Virus record (IMG/VR): IMGVR_UViG_3300048011_000285
Coordinates: 1 to 64,000 of that record
DNA: 64,000 nt
Direction: 5' to 3' (one strand)
Origin: a virus
Below, piece by piece: positions 14,740 to 22,310 of this stretch. Each line of letters starts with the position of its first letter. Position 1 is the first letter of the stretch. A program made the position numbers and the translations under genes. The notes beneath the pieces were generated by a model. The model did not search any database. It had not been told where the DNA came from and saw only the letters and a list, made by a program, of their open reading frames with translations.

Positions 14740-16302
14740 ATGGTTAAAGACTTAGGTAAAAACAACATCAGTAGCGGTTATGCAGTATTTCTGCCCGCTA
14801 TTTCTAGCTTCTATGTTCGTAAGGTATCACAACATTACGCAGGCACGACAGACATGTTCCCTCCTGAGCGTATCCCTCAGGGATTTGAACATGGACTAGA
14901 TGGACTAAACATCTTAGACAAAGATAAAGGCTATGTGTACTATTCGCATGGTCTTTACTCTGCCGGACATGCAGAACTAGACTTAGAAAAAACTAAAATC
15001 GAAGACGGCATGGTTGTCAATCGTAATAGAGAAGAAACAGTTTTAGTAGGGGATTCAGGAGGGTATCAGATTGGCACCGGTGCTTGGAAACTAGACTGGT
15101 CTTCATTCTATGATAAAGAAGGGGATTGGGCAAATACACGTCATGGTATTATGGCGTGGCTTGAAGAATATTGTGATTATTCTATGACACTTGATATTCC
15201 AGGATGGGCATGTTTGCCACAGTATCGTGATAAAAACGGTATCAAAAACTGGGATGAATGTGTAGATAAAACAATCTTCAATCACGAATACTTTATCAAC
15301 AACCGCACACCAGGCAAGACTAAGTTCTTAAACACTCTACATGGTTCCAATTGGGAAACTAGCGAGAGATGGTACGAGAAAGTCAAGCACTTCAATGATA
15401 AGTCAGTATATGGCGAAAGAGCATTTGAAGGTTATGCGATGGCAGGGGATCATGCGGGTGATGCAGAACTACTACTACGTAGACTTATTCGTTTACGTGA
15501 TGATGGTTTGCTCGGACAAGCAAACCAATCAGATGTTTGGATTCATACTCTTGGTATAAGCGTTCTCCCATGGGGTGCTATGTTAACAGCAATCCAACGA
15601 CAGCTACGAAAGCATGTTAATCCAAACATCACAATCTCTTTTGATGCAGCGTCTCCCTATATTACTGCATCAAAAGGGTTAGCTTATGACTATCCTGACT
15701 TAAATGGCAACGCTTGGTCTTACAAGACTAAGAAGTTGAATTGGCGTCAAGATATCAGCAATGATAAACAACCCTGGTTGTATGAAGGGGAAATCGGCTC
15801 ACGTTTGAATATGCGAGATATCAATTACATGCAGCCCGGTATGCTAAATCGCAACAAAAAAGAAGCTAAATCAAGTTGGGATAGTCTAAGCTATATTTTA
15901 ATTCAAGCACACAATGCCGAATATCATATTCGTGGTATGCAAGACGCAATACGCAGGTTCGATCACGAATATGAAATGTTACATGATAAATTAGATATCA
16001 ATAACATGAATTTGGGTAAAACTAACGTGCTATCCGATGTAGTTCCGGATAGAGTTCTATACTTTGCTAAGTTCGTAGAAGAATTGTTTGATCCCAAGAC
16101 AACTGACCCAATGAAAATGTTGGGCGACTTCAAAGCGTTTCTACGTAAATGTGAAGGTTCCCGTGTTCAGAACATTTCTACAACTCCAGACTTTATGGAG
16201 TTCGAAGAAGCAAATGTAAAGACAGATGAATTCGTAGAAGCAGTTAAGGGCAAGAAGAAAGAATACGAAGAACCTGAAGGAATAGAAGACTTATTCGGAT
16301 AA
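14740..16302 (+). CDS. dpdA: DpdA-like DNA 7-deazaguanine transglycosylase (TGT family)
   Basis: A 520-residue TGT-like TIM-barrel. LVGDSGGYQIG (about 103-113) matches the base-recognition SDSGG motif of tRNA-guanine transglycosylases. LDIPGW, LHGSN, EGYAMAG and SFDAASPYITASKG follow, the last holding the likely nucleophilic aspartate. Phage members of this family (DpdA) swap guanine in DNA for a 7-deazaguanine, protecting against restriction. The neighbouring FolE, QueE and QueD-like genes provide the base. The zinc site of tRNA TGTs is not obvious, as expected for DpdA. A host-like tRNA TGT is the less likely alternative. Confidence 0.85.
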   Translation: MVKDLGKNNISSGYAVFLPAISSFYVRKVSQHYAGTTDMFPPERIPQGFEHGLDGLNILDKDKGYVYYSHGLYSAGHAELDLEKTKIEDGMVVNRNREETVLVGDSGGYQIGTGAWKLDWSSFYDKEGDWANTRHGIMAWLEEYCDYSMTLDIPGWACLPQYRDKNGIKNWDECVDKTIFNHEYFINNRTPGKTKFLNTLHGSNWETSERWYEKVKHFNDKSVYGERAFEGYAMAGDHAGDAELLLRRLIRLRDDGLLGQANQSDVWIHTLGISVLPWGAMLTAIQRQLRKHVNPNITISFDAASPYITASKGLAYDYPDLNGNAWSYKTKKLNWRQDISNDKQPWLYEGEIGSRLNMRDINYMQPGMLNRNKKEAKSSWDSLSYILIQAHNAEYHIRGMQDAIRRFDHEYEMLHDKLDINNMNLGKTNVLSDVVPDRVLYFAKFVEELFDPKTTDPMKMLGDFKAFLRKCEGSRVQNISTTPDFMEFEEANVKTDEFVEAVKGKKKEYEEPEGIEDLFG

Positions 16303-16312
16303 GGAGGTATAT

Positions 16313-16492
16313 ATGACACCCGAAAAGAAACAAGCACGACTAGATAGCCTAAGAAAAAAGCACAGAGAACTTGACAATCATATCAAAAAAGAGTATAACT
16401 TACACTTAGATGTGAATCATTTAAAATCTGAGAAACTACGAATGAAATCAGAGATTTATGCTTTAGAGCGGGAACTTGGAGATAATGGGTAG
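16313..16492 (+). CDS. DUF465-like coiled-coil protein, 59 aa
   Basis: A short gene with an exceptionally strong Shine-Dalgarno, AAGGAGGT, at 16301-16308. The product is almost wholly charged alpha-helix (RLDSLRKKHRELDNHI and KSEKLRMKSEIYALEREL), a pattern like the small DUF465/YdcH coiled-coil hairpins that occur in phages. It starts 10 bases after dpdA and overlaps the next gene by 8 bases, so it belongs to the deazaguanine operon. A role in DNA modification is not implied by sequence; it may be a scaffold or accessory subunit. Confidence 0.7.
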   Translation: MTPEKKQARLDSLRKKHRELDNHIKKEYNLHLDVNHLKSEKLRMKSEIYALERELGDNG

Positions 16493-16940
16493 TTACTATA
16501 ATTATATGCTAACAGAAACTAGGAAAGCAAACATGAAAGACGATATGGAAAAACAAAAACAAAATGCAAAACGTTGGATTTGGGTTACTTTTCAAAAAGA
16601 AGGTATTCACAAGTATCCAGCTGCATTGACAGATCCTGCTCTAGCGACAGGCGATGAATATGATGTATCTTTTTTGGGATATCCGCATCGTCACATGTTT
16701 CATTTCCGTGTAGCAATTAAAGTAACACATAATGACAGAGACATTGAATTCATTCAATTCAAGCGTTGGTTAGAAAACTTGTACAAAGATAATGTTATCG
16801 AACTTGATTATAAATCATGCGAAATGATGTCTGATGATTTGTTTGATCAAATCGTTGCGAAGTATCCAGGGCGTGATATTAAAATCGAAATCTCTGAAGA
16901 CGGAGAAAACGGAGCATTAGTAGAATATGACGCTCAGTGA
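16485..16940 (+). CDS. QueD-like (PTPS/T-fold) protein, candidate 6-carboxytetrahydropterin synthase
   Basis: The start at ATG 16485 is set by GGAG at 16478-16481. The 151-residue protein aligns by eye with QueD: WVTFQKEGIHKY against the FxAAH strand, PHRHMFHFRVAIKV against the zinc-binding HGHxFxV segment, IEFIQFKRWLENLY against IDFxxLK, and ISEDGENGALVEY against the C-terminal ET...Y strand. The H-R-H..H cluster could bind zinc, but the canonical catalytic cysteine is not evident. It sits between DpdA and FolE/QueE, exactly where QueD is needed and otherwise missing. Similar proteins are annotated hypothetical in marine phages. The family call is an inference. Confidence 0.5.
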   Translation: MGSYYNYMLTETRKANMKDDMEKQKQNAKRWIWVTFQKEGIHKYPAALTDPALATGDEYDVSFLGYPHRHMFHFRVAIKVTHNDRDIEFIQFKRWLENLYKDNVIELDYKSCEMMSDDLFDQIVAKYPGRDIKIEISEDGENGALVEYDAQ

Positions 16941-17451
16941 AGAAATTCAAGCGATGGTTAGGGTAGTACCTGATCATCCACAACCAGGTATTATGTATCA
17001 GGACATGGCTAGTATCTTTAATCATCCTTCAGGATTGACTAAAGTTATTCAAGCATTTCAAGAACAGAATATCATCTACGACAGAATCGTGGGATTAGAC
17101 GCACGTGGCTTTCCAATGGCTGGTGCGCTAAGTGCTATTACAGGCAAACCGTTTGTTATGGCACGTAAGAAAGGTAAACTTCCGGGTGAGACTATCTCAA
17201 CGGAATACGAATTAGAATACGGAACAGACGAACTACACCTTCAAACTGACTCAGTGTTAGACGATGACCGTGTTCTAATAATTGATGATGTTATTGCAAC
17301 TGGTGGGACACTACTAGCGGCTACATCATTGATAGAACGAATGAATGGTAACATAGTTGGTATTCATTCGATTATGGACTTGACTTTTTTAGGCGGGTCT
17401 GATAAACTGAGAGCTAAGGGATATCCCGTGTTCTCAATACTAAGTGAATAA
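16927..17451 (+). CDS. purine phosphoribosyltransferase (Apt-like)
   Basis: A 174-residue type I phosphoribosyltransferase. The PRPP-binding motif is VLIIDDVIATGGTLLAA (about 117-133), with GLDARGFPMAGALS and KKGKLPG as in adenine phosphoribosyltransferase. The enzyme converts a free purine base and PRPP to a nucleotide. It overlaps the QueD-like gene by 14 bases. DpdA-type base exchange releases free guanine, so a salvage role in this operon is attractive, but the sequence reads as Apt and adenine specificity is the default. It is of normal length. Confidence 0.85.
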   Translation: MTLSEEIQAMVRVVPDHPQPGIMYQDMASIFNHPSGLTKVIQAFQEQNIIYDRIVGLDARGFPMAGALSAITGKPFVMARKKGKLPGETISTEYELEYGTDELHLQTDSVLDDDRVLIIDDVIATGGTLLAATSLIERMNGNIVGIHSIMDLTFLGGSDKLRAKGYPVFSILSE

Positions 17452-17469
17452 AATGGCAAAGGAAATTAG

Positions 17470-18537
17470 ATGCTATATCTTATAGACTTGGAGAGTGTTG
17501 AATCTCGCTATACTAAGCAGTGGAAAACACATCTCCCCACATTGTTACAAAGTAACGGGATTGATGTTACTGTGATTGACGGTCCAACCGACATTCCAGA
17601 AGCCACTACACCCGGTGCTTTTCTTAACTTTGGTGGAACGAACATCTATAAGAGCGCACAATTAGAGAAGATTGCAAAACTTATCTGTGATGGCGAAGTC
17701 AAAGATGGGGATTACTTTCTTTATACTGATGCGTGGAATCCCACTGTTATCCAGCTGAAATATATGGCAGAATTGCTTGGGATAAAAATCCGAATCGGTG
17801 GTTTGTGGCATGCTGGTAGCTACGATCCACAAGATTTCCTAGGACGTTTAATTGGTAATGCTTCATGGGTTCGTAAAGCGGAAATGAGTATGTACGATTG
17901 TTATGATGATAACTTTTTTGCTACTAAGTTCCATATTGATTTGTTTACAAATACATTTTGGGACGATGACCGTGATATCGACAGGCAACTACTTCACTCT
18001 ATTAGACAAGTGGGTTGGCCTATGGAATACATTGAAGAGGATCTCAGAGAGTATAAGAGTATGGCGAAAGAGGACATCATAGTATTCCCACATCGTATTG
18101 CTCCTGAGAAACAGCCAGAAGTCTTTGACTATATTGCTGAACAGATGCCAGAGTATCAGTTCATTAAATGTCAAGAATTAAACTTAACAAAGCCAGAATA
18201 TCACGCTTTGCTCGGAAGAGCGAAATTAGTGTTTAGTGCTAACTTGCAAGAAACTCTAGGCATTTCTGTCTATGAAGGATTGCAAGTTGGTGCTATCCCT
18301 ATGGTTCCAGATAGTCTCTCGTACAGTGAAATGTGGAGTGATCAATTCAAGTATCCAAGTGAATGGACTTCTTCATTAGATGCAACAAAGAAAAACATTG
18401 AAAATATTAAAGCATATATTCATATGCAAATGTCAAAGAATAGTGACCTAACTTGGACAATGAATGAAGAACTACGTAATGTAGAAAAGTTCTATTCGGG
18501 AAATAAACTAGTAACATATCTTAAAGAAAACACATGA
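17470..18537 (+). CDS. GT-B glycosyltransferase-like protein, 355 aa
   Basis: The C-terminal half has the donor-binding signature of retaining GT4-type enzymes: LQETLGISVYEGLQVGAIPM, an E-x7-E motif, preceded by IIVFPHRIAPEKQPEVF, which resembles the linker before the sugar-nucleotide domain. The N-terminal half (FLYTDAWNP, GGLWHAGSYDP) would be the acceptor domain. The expected reaction is sugar transfer from a nucleotide sugar. It lies 18 bases after apt within the base-modification operon, so glucosylation of the modified DNA base, as in T4, is one option; surface glycan modification is another. No membrane segment is visible. Confidence 0.7.
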   Translation: MLYLIDLESVESRYTKQWKTHLPTLLQSNGIDVTVIDGPTDIPEATTPGAFLNFGGTNIYKSAQLEKIAKLICDGEVKDGDYFLYTDAWNPTVIQLKYMAELLGIKIRIGGLWHAGSYDPQDFLGRLIGNASWVRKAEMSMYDCYDDNFFATKFHIDLFTNTFWDDDRDIDRQLLHSIRQVGWPMEYIEEDLREYKSMAKEDIIVFPHRIAPEKQPEVFDYIAEQMPEYQFIKCQELNLTKPEYHALLGRAKLVFSANLQETLGISVYEGLQVGAIPMVPDSLSYSEMWSDQFKYPSEWTSSLDATKKNIENIKAYIHMQMSKNSDLTWTMNEELRNVEKFYSGNKLVTYLKENT

Positions 18538-18543
18538 TAAATA
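18536..18543 (+). promoter_or_regulatory. T4-type late promoter octamer
   Basis: GATAAATA spans the stop codon of the glycosyltransferase gene, ahead of the gene at 18594. A 9-bp inverted repeat (18546-18554/18569-18577) follows, so the mRNA would start at or within a 5' stem-loop. Confidence 0.65.
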
Positions 18544-18593
18544 CATATGATAGAGAGTATCCCAGCTTTCTATCATATTTTGGGAGACATAAT

Positions 18594-18896
18594 ATGGCTC
18601 GTTACAGAGGTATGATTACTAACAATATTAAGTTTGATGCAACAATCAAGGTTCGCCGTTCTATTGACTTGCGCGAATTATCAGACTTTGGTTCAATAAC
18701 AGATGCAGCACGAGATTTACCAACAGCAGGTGCAACACATCGCAGATCAACGGGTAGTTCAACTTCAGCGACTCGCGGATATGCAGACTTGCGTGGTATT
18801 CATAGTGAAGTAGTAGTTGATCGCCAAGATATGGGTTTAATTGCTGATACAGCAAGAGACACATTAGGCTATAATGATGAACCTTATCTACACTAA
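18594..18896 (+). CDS. conserved-type phage protein of unknown function, 100 aa
   Basis: The start at 18594 is chosen over the upstream in-frame ATG at 18534 because GGGAGA (18582-18587) precedes it and because a late promoter and a 9-bp hairpin occupy 18536-18577. The product starts MARYRGMITNN, is rich in Arg, Ser and Thr in its middle, and has no cysteine or membrane segment. It sits as a lone late gene inside an otherwise early/middle operon, which suggests a virion component. No family recognised. Confidence 0.55.
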   Translation: MARYRGMITNNIKFDATIKVRRSIDLRELSDFGSITDAARDLPTAGATHRRSTGSSTSATRGYADLRGIHSEVVVDRQDMGLIADTARDTLGYNDEPYLH

Positions 18897-18914
18897 TATT
18901 TTTTAAATAAAGTA

Positions 18915-18943
18915 TTGACAATTTAACCCACTTGTAGTATTAT
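18915..18943 (+). promoter_or_regulatory. sigma70-type promoter inside an inverted repeat
   Basis: TTGACA (18915-18920), a 17-base spacer, TATTAT (18938-18943). AACCCACT (18925-18932) and AGTGGGTT (18952-18959) form an 8-bp inverted repeat that brackets the -10 region, a possible operator. It drives folE-queE-metK. Confidence 0.7.
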
Positions 18944-18997
18944 ATATTATGAGTGGGTTTACCATATACACATCTAAAATAAAGGAACATAGTATAA

Positions 18998-19684
18998 ATG
19001 ACAAAGACTTCCGAAATAAAGGAACGCTTGATTGAAAATAATATCAGGCATTGGGCAGGTGACAATATTAGTCAAGTCCTACAGCCCGGCGATAAAGACA
19101 TTCTAATAGATGAAGCAACAGATGCATTCGAAAATGTACTTGATGCACTTATTATTGATCGTGAAAACGATCCTAACTCGCAAGGCACAGCAAAGCGTTT
19201 AGCTAAAATGTATTTCAATGAGATTATGGCAGGACGTTATGATACAGCACCTAGCGCAACAGCGTTTCCTAACGACAACGGACATACTTATAAAGGTATG
19301 TTGGTAGTTCGTTCTGAACTTAAATCAATGTGTTCGCATCATCATCAGCCTGTTGCTGGGATTGCATACATAGGTATCATTCCCGGTGAGAAAGTTATTG
19401 GACTTTCAAAGTATACTCGTATTGCACAATGGTGCGCAAGACGTGGTACACTACAAGAAGAACTGTGCAATGATATCATGCGTGAGATTATAAAGGCAAC
19501 TGATAGTGAACACGTAGGTGTTTACATTCAAGCAACACATGGCTGTTGTGAGAATCGTGGCATTATGGCGCATAGTAGCTTAACACAGACTACAGTTCTT
19601 AATGGTGGGTTCTTAGATGATCCTAGTGTTAAGAAAGAATTCTTCGACAATATCAAACTACAACAGGAGTTTGCTCCACGATGA
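18998..19684 (+). CDS. folE: GTP cyclohydrolase I
   Basis: A 228-residue FolE. Zinc ligands and catalytic residues are in MCSHHHQPVAGIAYIG and GCCENRGI; LSKYTRIAQWCARRGTLQEEL is the conserved substrate-binding helix. The canonical CEHH is CSHH here, so the usual glutamate is replaced by serine. It converts GTP to dihydroneopterin triphosphate, the first step of both folate and 7-deazaguanine synthesis. Its 3' end overlaps queE by 4 bases, which ties it to deazaguanine production. RBS AAAGGA at 18981. Confidence 0.95.
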   Translation: MTKTSEIKERLIENNIRHWAGDNISQVLQPGDKDILIDEATDAFENVLDALIIDRENDPNSQGTAKRLAKMYFNEIMAGRYDTAPSATAFPNDNGHTYKGMLVVRSELKSMCSHHHQPVAGIAYIGIIPGEKVIGLSKYTRIAQWCARRGTLQEELCNDIMREIIKATDSEHVGVYIQATHGCCENRGIMAHSSLTQTTVLNGGFLDDPSVKKEFFDNIKLQQEFAPR

Positions 19685-20619
19685 TAGAAGCACCAGTTTT
19701 TGAAAAGGGATATCCGTCACATGAGGCAGTTAACAGAAAGCCAGCTATGAAACTAAGATATTCAGAAGCGTTCTATTCATTACAGGGCGAAGGAAAATTC
19801 GTAGGGGTACCTAGTGTATTCTTACGAACCTTTGGTTGTAATTTACGTTGTCAAAATTTCGGACTAAATAAAGATAGAGAGAAATCAAGGTATAATCCTG
19901 AGGTTGAACAACTTATTAAGGATGGGGTACATGAGACTGCAAAACGATTTGAAGACTTACCTATTATACACACAGGATGCGACACATATGCTAGTATCTA
20001 TCCTGAGTTCAAGCATCTAGTTCACGATTCTACAATCGATGAAGTAGTAGAACATTTGCTATCTCTTACTCCACAGGGCAAATGGACACAAGACGATGGA
20101 CAAGACATTCATTTAATTTTAACAGGTGGCGAACCGTTGTTGGCGTGGCAACGACTATACGTTGAACTTTTTGAGCATCCACGAATGCAGGATTTAAAGA
20201 ATGTTACATTTGAAACAAACACTACACAACATCTACATGACGATTTCTACAACTATCTCAACAACCACGACGACCTTACAGTCACTTGGAGTTGCTCCCC
20301 AAAACTTAGTGTTTCAGGAGAACGTTGGGAAGATGCTATTAAACCTGATGTTGCTAGTGAGTACCAGTGTGTTACTGATAGCGACATGTATCTCAAGTTT
20401 GTTGTCGCTAGCCAAGATGATTTTGCAGAAGTCGAAAAAGCTGTTAGTGCTTATCAAGATGCCGGGGTACAATGTCCAGTATATCTTATGCCGCTGGGCG
20501 GACGCAGTGAAGAATATGCTCTCAACGTTAAAGACGTGGCGGAAGCCTGCATGGCGAGAGGATGGCGATTTACACCAAGACTACACATTTCACTCTTCGG
20601 AAATGCCTGGGGAACTTAG
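19681..20619 (+). CDS. queE: 7-carboxy-7-deazaguanine synthase (QueE), variant cysteine motif
   Basis: A 312-residue radical SAM enzyme that makes 7-carboxy-7-deazaguanine from 6-carboxytetrahydropterin. SLQGEGKFVGVPSVFLRTFG is the QueE N-terminal signature, LTGGEPLLAW is the SAM motif, and the end RLHISLFGNAWGT is typical. The cluster loop is C53-x3-C57-x2-F60: the third cysteine is phenylalanine. The next cysteine is C100 in TGCDTYAS. This layout matches a phage QueE subfamily I recall, and C100 may complete the cluster. It overlaps folE by 4 bases (ATGA). Confidence 0.88.
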   Translation: MIEAPVFEKGYPSHEAVNRKPAMKLRYSEAFYSLQGEGKFVGVPSVFLRTFGCNLRCQNFGLNKDREKSRYNPEVEQLIKDGVHETAKRFEDLPIIHTGCDTYASIYPEFKHLVHDSTIDEVVEHLLSLTPQGKWTQDDGQDIHLILTGGEPLLAWQRLYVELFEHPRMQDLKNVTFETNTTQHLHDDFYNYLNNHDDLTVTWSCSPKLSVSGERWEDAIKPDVASEYQCVTDSDMYLKFVVASQDDFAEVEKAVSAYQDAGVQCPVYLMPLGGRSEEYALNVKDVAEACMARGWRFTPRLHISLFGNAWGT

Positions 20620-20689
20620 GCAAAATGAACAACTACGTAGAGCTATGGAAGCTCCAATAGACTATGAAAAGATAAGGAAACGATTGTGA
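20603..20689 (+). CDS. possible 28-aa ORF bridging queE and the next gene
   Basis: This short frame starts inside the last codons of queE and ends TTGTGA, so its stop overlaps the GTG start of the next gene by 4 bases, the usual sign of translational coupling. Without it there would be 66 bases with no gene between queE and 20686. The product is mostly charged helix (LRQNEQLRRAMEAPIDYEK). No strong ribosome binding site is seen. It could also be a relic of a longer queE C-terminus. Confidence 0.3.
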   Translation: MPGELRQNEQLRRAMEAPIDYEKIRKRL

Positions 20690-20868
20690 AAGATCCAAAA
20701 GTAGCAAAATTAGTCAAGGAATTAGACGACCATATAAAGTCCATTAATAAATTGAATGTAGCTCTTCATAAACAAGGAGTCACATATCGTATTGAAGATG
20801 GACATAATGTTGAAACAGGCGCAAAGATTGTATCTATTCAATATCTTAGACAAACTATTGAATATTAA
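20686..20868 (+). CDS. small hypothetical protein, 60 aa, GTG start
   Basis: The start is GTG at 20686 with AAGGAAA about 8 bases before it. The product is a short charged helix-plus-strand protein (VAKLVKELDDHIKSINKLNV at its start). I do not recognise it. It lies between queE and metK, 14 bases before the metK start, so it is co-transcribed with the SAM and deazaguanine genes. No metal or catalytic motif is visible. Confidence 0.6.
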   Translation: MKDPKVAKLVKELDDHIKSINKLNVALHKQGVTYRIEDGHNVETGAKIVSIQYLRQTIEY

Positions 20869-20882
20869 TAAAGGAAACCACT

Positions 20883-21971
20883 ATGAATCAAAACTATATT
20901 TTTACGAGCGAAAGTGTTAGCGCAGGACATCCAGATAAGGTTGCAGACCAAATCAGTGATGCTCTAGTTGATGCCGGGTTCAAAGCAGGCGATGAAACGA
21001 CTCGTGTTGCTGTCGAAACACTTGTAACTACCAATCATGTAACATTGGCGGGCGAAGTAAAAAACTTTAACGTAAGCAAAGATGAAGTTAAAAAAATCGT
21101 GCGAAATAAAGTTAAAGAAATTGGTTATGAGCAAGAAGGGTTTCATTGGGATAATCTAAACATCTATAATGAACTACATGAACAAAGTGCAGACATTGCA
21201 CTTGGTACAGATGATTTTGGTGCAGGGGATCAAGGTATCATGTTTGGCTATGCATGTAATGACAACGATGCATACTTGCCAGCGCCTATTTACTATGCAC
21301 ATGAAGTTCTTAAAGAACTTAAAAGTCAAAGACAACATGTATTAGGCCCAGATGCTAAATCACAAGTAAGTGTGCAGTATGATGGTGGGCGTGTACAGCG
21401 TATCGACCAAGTTGTTATTTCAACACAACACGGCGAAGGACAAGTAGAGCAAGCAAGAAATATTAGTAAACTTGCTGCAATGAATGTATTAGGAGACTTA
21501 GTTGATGAAGATACTGTATGGCATCTTAATCCCACTGGTAATTTTGTTATTGGCGGGCCTGATGGTGACGCTGGTGTTACTGGACGTAAGATTATCGTTG
21601 ATACTTATGGGGGCTTTGCTCCCCACGGCGGCGGCGCTTTTAGTGGCAAGGATCCGACAAAAGTAGATCGTAGTGCTGCATATATGGCACGTTGGTTAGC
21701 AAAGAACGTAGTGGCAGATGAAATGGCAGACTGGTGCAATATTCAGTTATCATACGCTATTGGTGTTAAGCAACCAACAAGTATCTATGTAGAATCCAAT
21801 GGATACAGCAAGAGCATCGAAAAGTTTATTCGTGAGAATATCGATTTGAGTCCAAAAGGAATCATTGATCGTTTCGATATGTTTAATTTTTATAACTACA
21901 GTGAGAACTGTGTATATGGTCACTTCGGAGATAAAGATGTGTCATGGGAAAAGATTGGATGGGATCTATGA
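20883..21971 (+). CDS. metK: S-adenosylmethionine synthetase
   Basis: A 362-residue MetK with FTSESVSAGHPDKVADQISD at the N-terminus, GAGDQGIMFGYA (about 118-129), GGPDGDAGVTGRKIIVDTYG (about 223-242) and GGGAFSGKDPTKVDRSAAY; these hold the methionine, ATP and metal ligands. It is slightly shorter than host enzymes (about 380-400). It makes SAM from methionine and ATP. The phage encodes at least ten radical SAM enzymes, QueE and several methyltransferases, so a private SAM supply makes sense. RBS AAAGGAAA; overlaps the rhodanese by 4 bases. Confidence 0.96.
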   Translation: MNQNYIFTSESVSAGHPDKVADQISDALVDAGFKAGDETTRVAVETLVTTNHVTLAGEVKNFNVSKDEVKKIVRNKVKEIGYEQEGFHWDNLNIYNELHEQSADIALGTDDFGAGDQGIMFGYACNDNDAYLPAPIYYAHEVLKELKSQRQHVLGPDAKSQVSVQYDGGRVQRIDQVVISTQHGEGQVEQARNISKLAAMNVLGDLVDEDTVWHLNPTGNFVIGGPDGDAGVTGRKIIVDTYGGFAPHGGGAFSGKDPTKVDRSAAYMARWLAKNVVADEMADWCNIQLSYAIGVKQPTSIYVESNGYSKSIEKFIRENIDLSPKGIIDRFDMFNFYNYSENCVYGHFGDKDVSWEKIGWDL

Positions 21972-22309
21972 GTTTTTATAAAACAAATGAAGAACAAGAA
22001 GTTATTTCAATTGATGAATTCGCTAACGAATGGTATGATAGAGAAGAATACATCTTTGTTGACATCAGAGAAGAAACCGAAATAGCAGAACAAGGTAGTA
22101 TTAAGAATGCATTCAATATTTCAATGTATGACATTCCAGAAAATATCGATATGGCGCCTACATACATTATATGTATTCTTGTATGTGATAATGGCGCAAG
22201 GTCAGAACAGGTTGTAAAGTACTTAAAGAACAATGACTATAATAACATGTTTGCACTAGAAGGCGGTATTGGAAAATTGTTTGAAGCACTACCGGAAGTG
22301 AAGGGATAA
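21968..22309 (+). CDS. single-domain rhodanese-like sulfurtransferase
   Basis: The start at 21968 overlaps the metK stop (ATGA). The 113-residue protein has the rhodanese fold order: FVDIREETEIAEQGSI (substrate loop with D and R), NAFNISM, and the active loop LVCDNGARSEQVVKYL with the catalytic Cys, then EGGIGKLFEAL. Such proteins move persulfide sulphur, for example for thiolation or iron-sulphur work. Coupling to metK in a phage loaded with iron-sulphur enzymes hints at a supporting role, but the acceptor is unknown. Confidence 0.85.
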   Translation: MSFYKTNEEQEVISIDEFANEWYDREEYIFVDIREETEIAEQGSIKNAFNISMYDIPENIDMAPTYIICILVCDNGARSEQVVKYLKNNDYNNMFALEGGIGKLFEALPEVKG

Positions 22310-22310
22310 T

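Noticed and set aside
20201-20602. Upstream part of a plus-strand frame overlapping queE
   Set aside because: Out of frame with an intact queE; threonine- and leucine-rich shadow. Only its last 28 codons (20603-20689) are kept as a weak candidate.
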